Positions 51,384 through 60,031 of a stretch of DNA of 64,000 nt are shown piece after piece. The stretch's first letter is position 1. Each line of letters starts with the position of its first letter. The stretch spans positions 62,001-126,000 of the forward strand of contig NZ_BLVZ01000018.1 in NCBI RefSeq assembly GCF_015471405.1, given 5' to 3'. A program made the position numbers and the translations under genes. The notes under the pieces were generated by a model. The model was not told where the DNA came from, did not search any database, and was given only the letters and a program-made list of their open reading frames with translations. The stretch is from Pseudomonas cichorii (lineage in GTDB: Bacteria; Pseudomonadota; Gammaproteobacteria; Pseudomonadales; Pseudomonadaceae).

Positions 51384-51438
51384 GTAGGAGCCAATTCATT
51401 CGCGAACGCAGCTTTTTCGCGAATGAATTCGCTCCTGC
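51384..51438. repeat. REP pair with short spacer
   Basis: GTAGGAGCCAATTCATTCGC and GCGAATGAATTCGCTCCTGC are separated by only about 15 bp, forming one long hairpin. It lies in a divergent spacer, unlike the other three REP loci, which lie between convergent genes. Confidence 0.8.
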
Positions 51439-51500
51439 CAAGACGCGCTTAAAATATATAAAACTGATCTTATAAACTGTCAACATAACGAAAATACATA

Positions 51501-51525
51501 ATTAGCTTAGACCTAAAAAGACTTT
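51501..51525 (+). promoter_or_regulatory. 25-bp shared upstream motif, copy C
   Basis: ATTAGCTTA, GACCT, then AAAAAGACTTT; three changes from copy A. It ends 99 bp before the FAD flavoprotein start, almost the same distance as copy B from its gene. Confidence 0.65.
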
Positions 51526-51624
51526 CACAGACGTTTCTCAGGGGCCTATCGTCTATACCAGTCCGACCCCTTTCCTGGCGGAGGCCGTCTCCCCAACGAC
51601 TTTCGCCAGGAGCTTTTTTCGTCC

Positions 51625-53232
51625 ATGACTCCCCTGTTTCATAACGGCCCTGCCCCTTTGCACATCGACACAGATGTGCTGGTGATCGGCGGTGGTCTGG
51701 CCGGTAGCTGGGCTGCGGTGGCCGCTGCCCGTGAAGGTGCGCGGGTGGTCCTTGCAGAAAAGGGTTACTGCGGCACCAGTGGCGTAACAGCCAGCGCAGG
51801 TCCCGGCCATTGGTGGGTACCACCAGAGCAGCGCCAGGCTGCCATCGACAAACGTGTTGCCAGCGCTGCCGGACTCGGTGACAGCCAGTGGATGGCGCGT
51901 ATTCTCGATACCACCTGGCAGAGCCTGCCAGGCCTTGACCGGCTTTATGGCTTCCCCCGCGACGAACGCGGCGAAAAACAATATCGCGCCCTGCGCGGCC
52001 CGGAATACATGCGCGCCATGCGCCAACTGGCACTGGAGCACAATGTCACCCTGCTGGACCAGAGCCCGGCCCTTGAACTGCTCAAAGGCGATAACGGCGC
52101 ACTGGCCGGTGCCCGTGGCTGGCAACGTCAGCAGCAGCGTGAATGGCAAGTGCAGGCGCAGGCCGTGGTGCTGGCTACTGGCGGCTGCGGTTTTCTCTCA
52201 CGTCTGCTGGGCAGTCACACCAATACCGGCGACGGCTATCTGCTGGGTGTCGAAGCGGGTGCCGAACTGTCCGGCATGGAGTTCTCCAACTATTACTGCA
52301 TCGCCCCGGCCGGCAGCACCATGACCCGCTCGATGGTCTACACCTTTGGCCGCTACTTCGATGCCGGTGGCCGAGAACTGGAGATCACTCAAGGGCCAGG
52401 TTTCAACGAAGCTCTGGCCCGCGCCCTGCTGCAAGGCCCGGTCTATTGCCGACTGGACCGGATTCCCGAAGACATCCGCGCACGTCTGCCCTACGTGCAG
52501 CCCAACCTGATGCTGCCCTTCGACCGTCTGGGCATTGATCCTTATCGCGACAAATTCCCGGTGACACTGCACGGCGAAGGCACCATTCGCGGGGTCGGCG
52601 GCCTTCGGGTGATCGATGAACACTGCCAGACCCGCGTACCCGGACTTTTTGCCGCTGGCGATGCAGCCAGTCGCGAGGCAGTGACCGGTGCGATTTCCGG
52701 GGGCGGCGCGGTGAATTCCTCCTGGGCTCTGTCCAGCGGTCAGTGGGCTGGCAGCGGCGCAGCGCATCATGCACTGACCCAGCCTTACCGCCCGACAACA
52801 AGCCAGGGCAGTGCCGAAGCCGGCTTGCTGAGCCTGGGTGCAAGCGGCGCCGATCACGCTGAAATAGTGCGAGCGGTGCAGAACGAATTGCACCCCTACG
52901 ACAAGAATCTGTTTCGCAGCGGCACTCAGTTGCAGCGCTCGTTACAGGTGCTGGAAAACCAGTGGGACCAGTTGCGCGCCCAGCACAGCGTCGAAACTCC
53001 GGCAGCACTGCTGCGCTGGCGTGAAACCGCAGCGCTACTGGCCAGTGCCCGCTGGTGCTACAGCAGTGCTCTGGCGCGCAAGGAAAGCCGAGGCATGCAT
53101 CAGCGCAGCGACACACCCGAACGCCTCGCCAGTTTCGATGCCCACCTGCGCAGCGGCGGCCTGGATACGCCGTGGGTTCGCAGAGATACGGTCGCTATGC
53201 AAGCCCGTGCCAGCCACGAGGTCCCGGCATGA
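51625..53232 (+). CDS. AprA-like FAD-dependent reductase/dehydrogenase flavoprotein
   Basis: A 535-residue flavoprotein of the succinate dehydrogenase/fumarate reductase/APS-reductase alpha group. The FAD motif is GGGLAGSWAA (Gly22-24, Gly27), then EKGYCGTSGVTASAGPGHWW, VVLATGGCGFLSRLLGSHTNTGDGY and GLFAAGDAASREAVTGA. Its stop overlaps the start of a ferredoxin gene (ATGA), so the two are stoichiometric partners as in the AprA-AprB arrangement. The sulfate-to-sulfite APS reaction is not implied; a reductive or oxidative step on an organosulfur intermediate is a guess. Motif copy C lies upstream. Confidence 0.83.
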   Translation: MTPLFHNGPAPLHIDTDVLVIGGGLAGSWAAVAAAREGARVVLAEKGYCGTSGVTASAGPGHWWVPPEQRQAAIDKRVASAAGLGDSQWMARILDTTWQSLPGLDRLYGFPRDERGEKQYRALRGPEYMRAMRQLALEHNVTLLDQSPALELLKGDNGALAGARGWQRQQQREWQVQAQAVVLATGGCGFLSRLLGSHTNTGDGYLLGVEAGAELSGMEFSNYYCIAPAGSTMTRSMVYTFGRYFDAGGRELEITQGPGFNEALARALLQGPVYCRLDRIPEDIRARLPYVQPNLMLPFDRLGIDPYRDKFPVTLHGEGTIRGVGGLRVIDEHCQTRVPGLFAAGDAASREAVTGAISGGGAVNSSWALSSGQWAGSGAAHHALTQPYRPTTSQGSAEAGLLSLGASGADHAEIVRAVQNELHPYDKNLFRSGTQLQRSLQVLENQWDQLRAQHSVETPAALLRWRETAALLASARWCYSSALARKESRGMHQRSDTPERLASFDAHLRSGGLDTPWVRRDTVAMQARASHEVPA

Positions 53233-53582
53233 TCGAACTGATCTTCAGCGACCGTTGCAACGGCTGCAATCAATGCGTAACGGCGTGCCCCACCAATGTG
53301 CTGGCCAGCGGCAGCGACGGCAAACCCTATATCGCCGAACAGTCGGCCTGCCAGACCTGCTTCATGTGCGAGCTGTATTGCAGCAGCGATGCGCTCTACG
53401 TCCACCCCGACTGCGAACAGCCCGTGAGCCTCGACCCGCAACAGATACTGGCCAGCGGACTGCCCGGCCAGTACCGCCGCGACTCCGGCTGGGACGAATG
53501 GGCCAGCGACCCGCGCTACGCCAACCAGCACTGGCGCATGGAAGAGATTTTCGGCCTGGCCCGCAAGCTGGCCAGTATTTGA
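53229..53582 (+). CDS. 2[4Fe-4S] ferredoxin subunit (AprB-like)
   Basis: A 117-residue ferredoxin with two four-cysteine clusters: Cys10, 13, 16 and 20 (CNGCNQCVTACP) and Cys41, 44, 47 and 51 (CQTCFMCELYC), followed by a roughly 60-residue C-terminal tail rich in Trp and Asp. ATG 53229 overlaps the flavoprotein stop by 4 bp, implying translational coupling. It would carry electrons to or from the FAD subunit. Confidence 0.9.
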   Translation: MIELIFSDRCNGCNQCVTACPTNVLASGSDGKPYIAEQSACQTCFMCELYCSSDALYVHPDCEQPVSLDPQQILASGLPGQYRRDSGWDEWASDPRYANQHWRMEEIFGLARKLASI

Positions 53583-53618
53583 ACCCCACAGGATCGATAC
53601 CCTATTGAGGAAGCACCC

Positions 53619-54707
53619 ATGAGTCTTTTCCAGAGCGCCTCTCTCGGCAACCTGACCTTGGCCAATCGCGTGATCATGGCACCTCTCGGTCGCGCTCGCG
53701 CCGATGAGCACAACCGCCAGCCGCTGCCACGAGTCGTGACGTACTATCGCCAGCGTGCCAGTGCAGGGCTGATCATTTCCGAGGCCACCCATGTATCTGC
53801 CGAAAGCGTCAGCCGTCCCGGTTGCTCGGCGATCCACGACGACGCTCAGGTAGAAGCCTGGAAGCCCGTCACCGCTGCCGTGCATGCCGAAGGCGGACGA
53901 ATTTTCCAGCAATTGTTCCATCTTGGGCGCAAGGCACACCCTTCTCGCCTGCCAGGCAATGCCCAGCCCATTGCCCCTTCGGCAATTGCCGCCAAGGGTG
54001 AACTACAGACGCCTGATGGCCCTCAACCTTTCCCGGTTCCGAGGGCGCTGGACCGCGAAGAGATTCCGAAGCGTGTCGAGGACTTCCGCAGCGCCGTCCG
54101 CAACTCCGCACGGGCCGGTTTCGACGGAGTGGAGATTCACGCCGCCAACGGCTACCTGATCGATCAGTTTTTGCGTAATGGCGCCAACCAGCGCGACGAT
54201 GATTACGGCGGTAGCGTGGAGAACCGGGCGCGCTTCCTGCTGGAGATCGTCGATGCTGCCATCGAAGAACTGGGGCCAGACCGCGTTGGGGTGCGTATTT
54301 CGCCCAATGCCGAGTACGACGGCATCCGAGACACTGATCCGCTCGCCCTATACAGCTATGTAGCCCTTGAGTTGCAAACTCGCGGGATTGTCTATCTGCA
54401 TCTGATCGAGCCGGATTCGACACCTGAAGCCCGTAGGCTGGCACCACGCCTGCGCGAGCTATTCAAAGGCCCGCTGATCCTCGCGGGTGAGTTCGACCGC
54501 GACAGCGCACGCCAGGCACTGGAGCAAGGCCGGGCCGACTTCGTCTCCTTTGGCCGTCTGTTTATCGCCAACCCGGATCTGGTTGAGCGCTTTCGCCAGG
54601 GCGCACCGCTCAACACGCCGGATGAAGCCAGCTTCTACAGCGGTGGCGATCAGGGCTACATCGATTACCCCTTTCTTGAAACCCGCAGCGCAGCAGTTGC
54701 CAGCTGA
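53619..54707 (+). CDS. Old Yellow Enzyme-family NADH:flavin oxidoreductase
   Basis: A 362-residue TIM-barrel FMN enzyme: NRVIMAPLGRARAD, HLGRKAHPS (active-site strand), GFDGVEIHAANGYLIDQFLRN, DDYGGSVENRARFLLEI and VSFGRLFIANPDL. Members reduce activated alkenes, nitrate esters or maleimides. The sequence HLGRKAHPS differs a little from the classical HVGRxSH, so a modified substrate pocket is possible. It sits 37 bp after the ferredoxin gene in a run of redox genes. Confidence 0.88.
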   Translation: MSLFQSASLGNLTLANRVIMAPLGRARADEHNRQPLPRVVTYYRQRASAGLIISEATHVSAESVSRPGCSAIHDDAQVEAWKPVTAAVHAEGGRIFQQLFHLGRKAHPSRLPGNAQPIAPSAIAAKGELQTPDGPQPFPVPRALDREEIPKRVEDFRSAVRNSARAGFDGVEIHAANGYLIDQFLRNGANQRDDDYGGSVENRARFLLEIVDAAIEELGPDRVGVRISPNAEYDGIRDTDPLALYSYVALELQTRGIVYLHLIEPDSTPEARRLAPRLRELFKGPLILAGEFDRDSARQALEQGRADFVSFGRLFIANPDLVERFRQGAPLNTPDEASFYSGGDQGYIDYPFLETRSAAVAS

Positions 54708-54732
54708 CTCTCATCGTTAACAGGAGCCTGTC

Positions 54733-55425
54733 ATGAGCAAATCCCTCAACCATCTTTTGGCCGAACTGCATGCCGAGCGCGTGCGAACCTGGGCTCCCGA
54801 AGCCCTGAAGGTCAATATCGACCAGCGCCAGCGCCTGCTCGATGAAGCGCGACCGGACACCTTCGTCAAGGCTGGCGACAGCGTCGCGCCCTTTGAACTG
54901 CTCAAGGTCGAAGGCGGCACGCTCACCCTCGATCAACTGGTGGCTGACGGCCCGGCAGTCTTGGTGTTCTTCCGCTTTGCCGGTTGCCCTGCCTGCAACA
55001 TTGCCATCCCTTACTACGAGCGCAATCTGCAGCCGGCACTGCGCCAGCGCGGCGTGCCGTTGGTGGCGGTCAGCCCTCAGGTGCCGGAGCGTCTGGTGGA
55101 GATCAAGGACAAACACCAATTGAGCCTGCAAGTGGCCAGCGACAAGGACAACCAGTTGGGGCAGCGCCTGGGCATTCTCTACAGCTTCGACGAAGCATCG
55201 CGCCAGGCCTCTCTGGCCAAAGGCCAGGGAATCGGCGCAATCACCGGCACCGGAACCTGGGAGCTGCCACAACCGACCGTGGTAGTGATTGGCCATGACC
55301 ACAGCGTCCACTTCGCCGAGGTCAGCCCAGACTGGCTGGTGCGAAGCGAGGCGCAAGTCATCATCGATGCCGTGGACGCGGTACTGGATGCCGACAGCCA
55401 ACCGGCTCGACAGGCACGGGCATGA
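54733..55425 (+). CDS. Peroxiredoxin-like thioredoxin-fold protein
   Basis: A 230-residue AhpC/TSA-type protein with a CPAC motif (Cys85 and Cys88) in VFFRFAGCPACNIAIPYYE and a thioredoxin-fold segment VVIGHDHSVHFAEVSPDW. An extended N-terminus (about 55 residues) precedes the fold. The two-cysteine motif with Pro resembles thiol-disulfide reductases and bacterioferritin-comigratory-type peroxiredoxins. It may detoxify peroxide produced by the flavin monooxygenases. It is 26 bp after the OYE gene. Confidence 0.82.
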   Translation: MSKSLNHLLAELHAERVRTWAPEALKVNIDQRQRLLDEARPDTFVKAGDSVAPFELLKVEGGTLTLDQLVADGPAVLVFFRFAGCPACNIAIPYYERNLQPALRQRGVPLVAVSPQVPERLVEIKDKHQLSLQVASDKDNQLGQRLGILYSFDEASRQASLAKGQGIGAITGTGTWELPQPTVVVIGHDHSVHFAEVSPDWLVRSEAQVIIDAVDAVLDADSQPARQARA

Positions 55426-55467
55426 CAGCCACGAATCCCCCCTATTCCATCGAAAGGACTTGAACCC

Positions 55468-56814
55468 ATGAGCAAACGCCAACTGCACTTTGGCGCCATT
55501 CTGACCGGCGTCGGTACTGACCAGCAGGAATGGTTGCACCCGGATATTCCCGGCAATGCCAGCATCGATATCGACTGGTACAAACAGCAGGCCCGAGCGG
55601 CCGAGGCTGCGCATTTCGACTTCGTATTCATCGTCGACAGCCCCTACATCACCCCGGACTCGGCACCGCACTTTCTCAACCGCCTGGAACCGCTGACACT
55701 GCTCTCAGCGCTCGCCGGTGCCACCGACAAGATCGGACTGGTCGCGACCCTGACCACCTCCTATACCGAGCCATTCAACGTGGCCCGGCAGTTCGCCTCG
55801 CTGGATCAGATCAGCCACGGTCGTGCTGGCTGGAACGTGGTCACTACAGGGCTTGAAGGCGCGGCCGGCAACTTCGGTCGCGAACAGCACATCGACCACA
55901 CCGAGCGTTATCGTCGGGCCAGCGAGCATGTCGCGGTGGTTCAAGGGTTATGGGACTCCTATGAAGATGACGCCTTCCCTCGCGACAAGGCCAGCAAGCG
56001 CTTTCTCGACCCCAGCAAGCAACACCGACTGGACCACCGTGGCGAGTTCTTTTCGGTCACCGGGCCGCTGAACATTTCCCGCTCGCCACAGGGCCAGCCG
56101 GTGATCTTTCAGGCCGGGGTTTCCGAGTCCGGGCGCAAGCTGGCAGCGGAAATCGCCGAAGGCATCTTTGCCGGCGTCGATAACTTCGAGGACGCCCGGG
56201 AGTACTACGCCGATATCAAGCACCGTGCAGCAGCGGCAGGCCGTGATCCGGCGCAGGTGCTGCTGTTCCCCGGCATTACGCCGATCATTGCCGACACCGA
56301 TGAACAGGCTCAGGCGATTCTGCTGGAACGCGAAGGCGAGCTAGATCTGAACAAGGCACTGGTGCAACTGGGCCGCCCGTTCAACTACCACGACTTCAGC
56401 CAGTACGACCTAGACGCACCGTTCCCCGAGCTGGGCGAACTGGGCAGCAACGGCTATCGCGGCCATGCGGAGAAGATCAAGCGAGTCGCCAGGGAAAAAG
56501 GCCTGACCCTGCGCGAAACCGCTCTTCGTTTTGCCCGTCCATTTACCGGGTTCGCAGGCTCAGCACTGACCGTCGCCAACGAGATAGAACGCTGGTTCAA
56601 CGAAGGCGCCGTGGACGGCTTCAATATCCACGTCGGCGCACCGGCCAGCTTCGCCAGGTTTACCGACGAAGTACTGCCGATCCTGCGCGAACGCGGATTG
56701 TTCCGCAGCGAATACGAAACCAGCACCCTGCGCGGCCATCTGGGCATTGATGTGCCGCAGAATCGTTATACCCAACAGGTTGAGCAGGTTTCGGCGGTGG
56801 CAGAACCGGCGTAA
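55468..56814 (+). CDS. DszA/SnaA/NtaA-type LLM flavin monooxygenase
   Basis: A 448-residue bacterial luciferase-like monooxygenase: LHFGAILTGVGTDQQEWLHPD, AARAAEAAHFDFVFIVDSPY-type segment, ATLTTSYTEPFNVARQFASLDQISHGRAGWNVVTT and VIFQAGVSESGRKLAAE. The NtaA/SnaA/DszA branch uses reduced FMN to cleave C-S or C-N bonds. It is the last gene of the flavoprotein-to-monooxygenase operon and ends before a hairpin. Paired with the DszC-like enzyme at 47496 it recalls the sulfur-oxidation and ring-opening pair of dibenzothiophene desulfurisation. Confidence 0.88.
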   Translation: MSKRQLHFGAILTGVGTDQQEWLHPDIPGNASIDIDWYKQQARAAEAAHFDFVFIVDSPYITPDSAPHFLNRLEPLTLLSALAGATDKIGLVATLTTSYTEPFNVARQFASLDQISHGRAGWNVVTTGLEGAAGNFGREQHIDHTERYRRASEHVAVVQGLWDSYEDDAFPRDKASKRFLDPSKQHRLDHRGEFFSVTGPLNISRSPQGQPVIFQAGVSESGRKLAAEIAEGIFAGVDNFEDAREYYADIKHRAAAAGRDPAQVLLFPGITPIIADTDEQAQAILLEREGELDLNKALVQLGRPFNYHDFSQYDLDAPFPELGELGSNGYRGHAEKIKRVAREKGLTLRETALRFARPFTGFAGSALTVANEIERWFNEGAVDGFNIHVGAPASFARFTDEVLPILRERGLFRSEYETSTLRGHLGIDVPQNRYTQQVEQVSAVAEPA

Positions 56815-56837
56815 GGCATTGAGAGTGATTCTTGTCG

Positions 56838-56870
56838 ATGCCCGGGTTCAAAAGGCCCGGGCGTCATTTT
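56838..56870. terminator. Bidirectional hairpin terminator between the monooxygenase and LysR genes
   Basis: GCCCGGG pairs with CCCGGGC over a 9-base loop, followed by GTCATTTTG on the plus strand. It lies between two convergent genes and could end both transcripts. Confidence 0.6.
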
Positions 56871-56883
56871 GAGGCAAAGAAGG

Positions 56884-57789
56884 CTAAATGGATTTGGAAA
56901 GCAGGTAATCAATAAAAACCCGCAACTTCGGTAAAACCGTTCGCCGACTGGGGAAGTACAGTGCCAGGCCCGGGAATGCTATGGAGTAAGCATCGAGAAT
57001 GACTTCAAGTGTTCCCGCGTGAATGTTGCGAGCTACGAGGGAGCGCGGCAATTTGAACAGACCGACACCTTGTTCCGCCGCATGTATGCAGGCCGCTATG
57101 TCGTCAAGTATCAAAGGCCCGCTGACGGGAATGACACGCCTCTCTGCACCGACGTTGAAAACCCACTCATCAAGCAGAGTGCTGGCCTGACGAAAAACGA
57201 TGCAGGGTATTTTCCCGATTTCATCCGGTGATGAGGGTCGCCCATAGCGCGCAAACAAGGCAGGTGAACCCACAACCACTTGTGGCTCTTCGGCGGTAAT
57301 GGGAACTGCGACCATATCTGCCTGTACAAAACTCCTGGGCCGCACACCGGCATCACAGCCTTCAGCGACAATATCGACCATTCGGTCATCACCAATGAAT
57401 TCGACCTGAACACCAGGATGCGCCTGCAGAAACTCTGTCAGAAAGCGCTCGGTCAGCATGAGCACGCTCGCCTTGGGCACACTGACTCGCAGCAAGCCGG
57501 TCACGGAGTTACCCAGGCTGCGAGCGGACTCTATACCTTGAAGCACTTGTTGAGCAGCAGGACCGACTTGAAGCAGCAACCGCTCGCCCGCCTCGGTCAA
57601 GCCGACGCTTCGTGTTGTGCGCAGCAACAAGGCGGCACCCACACGGTCCTCAAAGGCGCGGATCGCCTGGCTGACTGCAGATGGAGTAATACCGAGACGA
57701 CGCGCAGCCGCCCGAAATCCTCTCTCCTCGGCGACAGCCAGGAAAACCACCACGCCATCCAGATCGCCACGCTTTATTGTGTAGTTCAT
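56884..57789 (-). CDS. LysR-family regulator
   Basis: A 301-residue LysR protein with N-terminal HTH (FLAVAEERGFRAAARRLGITPSAVSQAIRAFEDRVGAALLLRTTRSVGLTEAGERL in part) and a PBP-type effector domain. The short divergent spacer of 87 bp to the oxidoreductase at 57877 makes that gene its likely target. It resembles LysR proteins that control aldo/keto or quinone reductases. Confidence 0.87.
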   Translation of the reverse strand: MNYTIKRGDLDGVVVFLAVAEERGFRAAARRLGITPSAVSQAIRAFEDRVGAALLLRTTRSVGLTEAGERLLLQVGPAAQQVLQGIESARSLGNSVTGLLRVSVPKASVLMLTERFLTEFLQAHPGVQVEFIGDDRMVDIVAEGCDAGVRPRSFVQADMVAVPITAEEPQVVVGSPALFARYGRPSSPDEIGKIPCIVFRQASTLLDEWVFNVGAERRVIPVSGPLILDDIAACIHAAEQGVGLFKLPRSLVARNIHAGTLEVILDAYSIAFPGLALYFPSRRTVLPKLRVFIDYLLSKSI

Positions 57790-57876
57790 CTACACAGTAT
57801 GATCAGCTGAAGCTGGCTTCTCAAGCATACCCCAATAGACAAAGATAGCTTTCCTACCCCTTCACCAGGAAAGCTC

Positions 57877-58893
57877 ATGAGCTCTGAAGCCAATAAATCC
57901 CGTGCCTTTACCTTCGACAAAATCGGCAGTGCCGATGCCTTGAAGCGCGGCGAAGCTCCGATCCCCACACCAGGCCCGGGTGAAGTGCTTGTCCGGGTTC
58001 GAGCTTCTTCACTTAACTATCGGGATGTCATCATTCTGGATGGCCATTATTTCTTGCCCGCACCTGCAGGCCGAATCCCTGTCTCGGACGGAGCTGGCGA
58101 GATCGTGGCCGTCGCGCCCGACGTGACGCGATTCAGCGTCGCAGATCGCGTCACCAATTCATTCTTCCCGGACCGGATCGACGGGCCTTATACCGGCAAG
58201 CACCTCCACTACAACATTGATTTGGACGGCTGGCTGACCGACTACCGTGCGATAGACGCAGAGTACCTGACCCACATCACCGACAGCCTGAGCTTTGAAG
58301 AAGCCGCGACTTTGCCCTGCGCGGGCGTTACCGCCTGGGTAGCACTCAAGGGCATAAAACCGGGCGACACGGTGTTGACCCAGGGCACCGGCGGAGTTTC
58401 GCTATTTGCCATTCAGATAGCCAAGGCGCTGGGCGCACGGGTAATCGCGACAACCTCAAGTGACGCCAAGGCAGAACGCCTGAAGGCACTCGGCGCCGAC
58501 GAAACCATCAATTACAAGGCCCAGCCAGAATGGTCGCAACAGGTTCGGATGCTGACTGACGGCAACGGAGCAGACCGCATCGTGGAAGTCGGCGGAGCCG
58601 GTACGCTGGAGCAGTCCGCAAAATCAATCGCTGTGGGCGGCCAGGTCACACTGGTAGGTGCCCTGTCCGGCTTGCAGGGTGGTGTCGAGTTCATGACCCT
58701 GTTCATGAGCCAGGCACGTTACCAGCCAATTGCCATTGGCAGCCGCAATGACCTTGATGACCTTATACGGTTCATCACGCAACATGACATCCACCCCATC
58801 ATCGACAGCACTTGGGATTTCGACGATGCAAAACTGGGGATTGAACGCCTGGTTACCCGCGATATCTTCGGGAAAGTAGTCATACGAAACTGA
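57877..58893 (+). CDS. MDR-family alcohol dehydrogenase-like oxidoreductase
   Basis: A 338-residue MDR protein with nucleotide motif TQGTGGVSLFAIQIAKALGA and no complete zinc-cysteine set (the usual catalytic Cys is missing; SSLNYRDVI instead), so it is a zinc-free, quinone/enone-reductase-type member. AGGAAA stands 7 bp before the start. It is divergent from the LysR gene. Confidence 0.84.
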   Translation: MSSEANKSRAFTFDKIGSADALKRGEAPIPTPGPGEVLVRVRASSLNYRDVIILDGHYFLPAPAGRIPVSDGAGEIVAVAPDVTRFSVADRVTNSFFPDRIDGPYTGKHLHYNIDLDGWLTDYRAIDAEYLTHITDSLSFEEAATLPCAGVTAWVALKGIKPGDTVLTQGTGGVSLFAIQIAKALGARVIATTSSDAKAERLKALGADETINYKAQPEWSQQVRMLTDGNGADRIVEVGGAGTLEQSAKSIAVGGQVTLVGALSGLQGGVEFMTLFMSQARYQPIAIGSRNDLDDLIRFITQHDIHPIIDSTWDFDDAKLGIERLVTRDIFGKVVIRN

Positions 58894-58905
58894 TTGCTGA
58901 CAGAG

Positions 58906-58980
58906 GTTGGTGCTACGGAAGTCAATCGTGCAACCGCAACGCTGAACAATCGCCTGAACGGTTGCCAGACCCTGCCCGGG
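58906..58980 (-). pseudogene. Fragment of a sensor kinase ATPase domain
   Basis: On the minus strand 25 codons read PGQGLATVQAIVQRCGCTID and then FRSTN, which matches the G2-box helix of histidine kinases (GLGLATVxxIVxxxGGxI). The frame has no start, and the flanks do not continue the domain. It sits between the oxidoreductase stop and the LysR stop. A chance match cannot be ruled out. Confidence 0.35.
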
Positions 58981-59013
58981 AAACAGCCTGTTCGACATTG
59001 GCACTGGCTACCG

Positions 59014-59907
59014 TCAGCGAAGCACTCGAAGAGCGTTGACCACCAACGAGAATGCATGTGACGGTTGTCGGCGACTGGGGTAATACAGGTAATAGCCAGG
59101 AAAAGAAGGACACCAGTCGTCCAGCACCCGTACCAGATCACCTTGTTCGAGATACGGAGCAAACTCTTGCTCAGGTAGAAATGCGATACCCAGGCCCGCC
59201 AGCGCAGCATCTACCATGCCCGGCGAGGTATTGAAGGTCAGTTGCCCGCCTACCCTGACATTCAATGCCCGTCCTCGACGAGCGAATCCCCATACATAAA
59301 GACCGCCTGCCGTCTGCAGGCGCTGATTTATGCAGTTGTGCTTGATCAGGTCACTGGGCGTCCCGGGGATCGAATTGCGATCAAAGTATCCCGGCGACGC
59401 CACAACAGCCATGCGTAAAGGCGGTCCGATCGGTACGGCGATCATGTCCTTGTCAATGGTATCCCCCAGACGTACGCCCGCGTCATAGCGATCGGCGACA
59501 ATGTCTCGGAATCCATAGTTGACGTCGAATTCAACCTCGATATCAGGGTACTCATGCAGTAACGCCGTGATCTTGGGCAATAGTGTTGTACGCAAGATAT
59601 GTTCGCCACACGTGATACGAACCGTGCCAGCGGGCTTGTCACGCAAGTCCGACAGTTCATTCAACTCGGATTCGATCTCATCAAACCGGTGCCCGATTGA
59701 GTGGAGCAGGCGCTCGCCAGCAGCGGTAGGCGAGACACTGCGCGTCGTGCGTGTGAGCAAGCGAATATCCAGCCGCACTTCAAGACCACTGATGGCCTGG
59801 CTCAATGCCGACTGGCTTACCCCCAGAAGCGAAGCCGCGCGAGTAAAGCTGCCCTCACGCGCAACCATAACAAAGTAGAGGAGATCATTGAGGTTACGTC
59901 TGATCAT
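59014..59907 (-). CDS. LysR-family regulator
   Basis: A 297-residue LysR protein: HTH (LLYFVMVAREGSFTRAASLLGVSQSALSQAISGLEVRL in part) and a PBP-type effector domain ending ALRVLR. I use ATG 59907 (MIRRNLNDL), the usual family N-terminus; neither start has a clear ribosome site. It is divergent from the alpha/beta hydrolase at 60032 with a 124-bp spacer and probably regulates it. Confidence 0.85.
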   Translation of the reverse strand: MIRRNLNDLLYFVMVAREGSFTRAASLLGVSQSALSQAISGLEVRLDIRLLTRTTRSVSPTAAGERLLHSIGHRFDEIESELNELSDLRDKPAGTVRITCGEHILRTTLLPKITALLHEYPDIEVEFDVNYGFRDIVADRYDAGVRLGDTIDKDMIAVPIGPPLRMAVVASPGYFDRNSIPGTPSDLIKHNCINQRLQTAGGLYVWGFARRGRALNVRVGGQLTFNTSPGMVDAALAGLGIAFLPEQEFAPYLEQGDLVRVLDDWCPSFPGYYLYYPSRRQPSHAFSLVVNALRVLR

Positions 59908-60031
59908 TGGGCAAGTCTCACACGAAGGATTGATTAGCAATACTTATAGCCCCTTTAAGTATTCATTAGCTAGTCACACCCCTGCACATGCGCGACGATG
60001 ACAGCGACCTCAACCATCTGCCGGAAAAACC

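Larger units (their letters stand above)
51290..51624. other. 335-bp divergent spacer
   Basis: No gene is seen. It holds a REP pair at 51384-51438 and motif copy C at 51501-51525, followed by the promoter region of the flavoprotein gene. The stretch 51450-51520 is AT-rich. Confidence 0.65.

Noticed and set aside
58906..58980. A complete sensor kinase gene between 58.6 and 59.2 kb
   Set aside because: Only the 25-codon G2-like fragment matches; the open frame running through it is otherwise antisense to the oxidoreductase gene.
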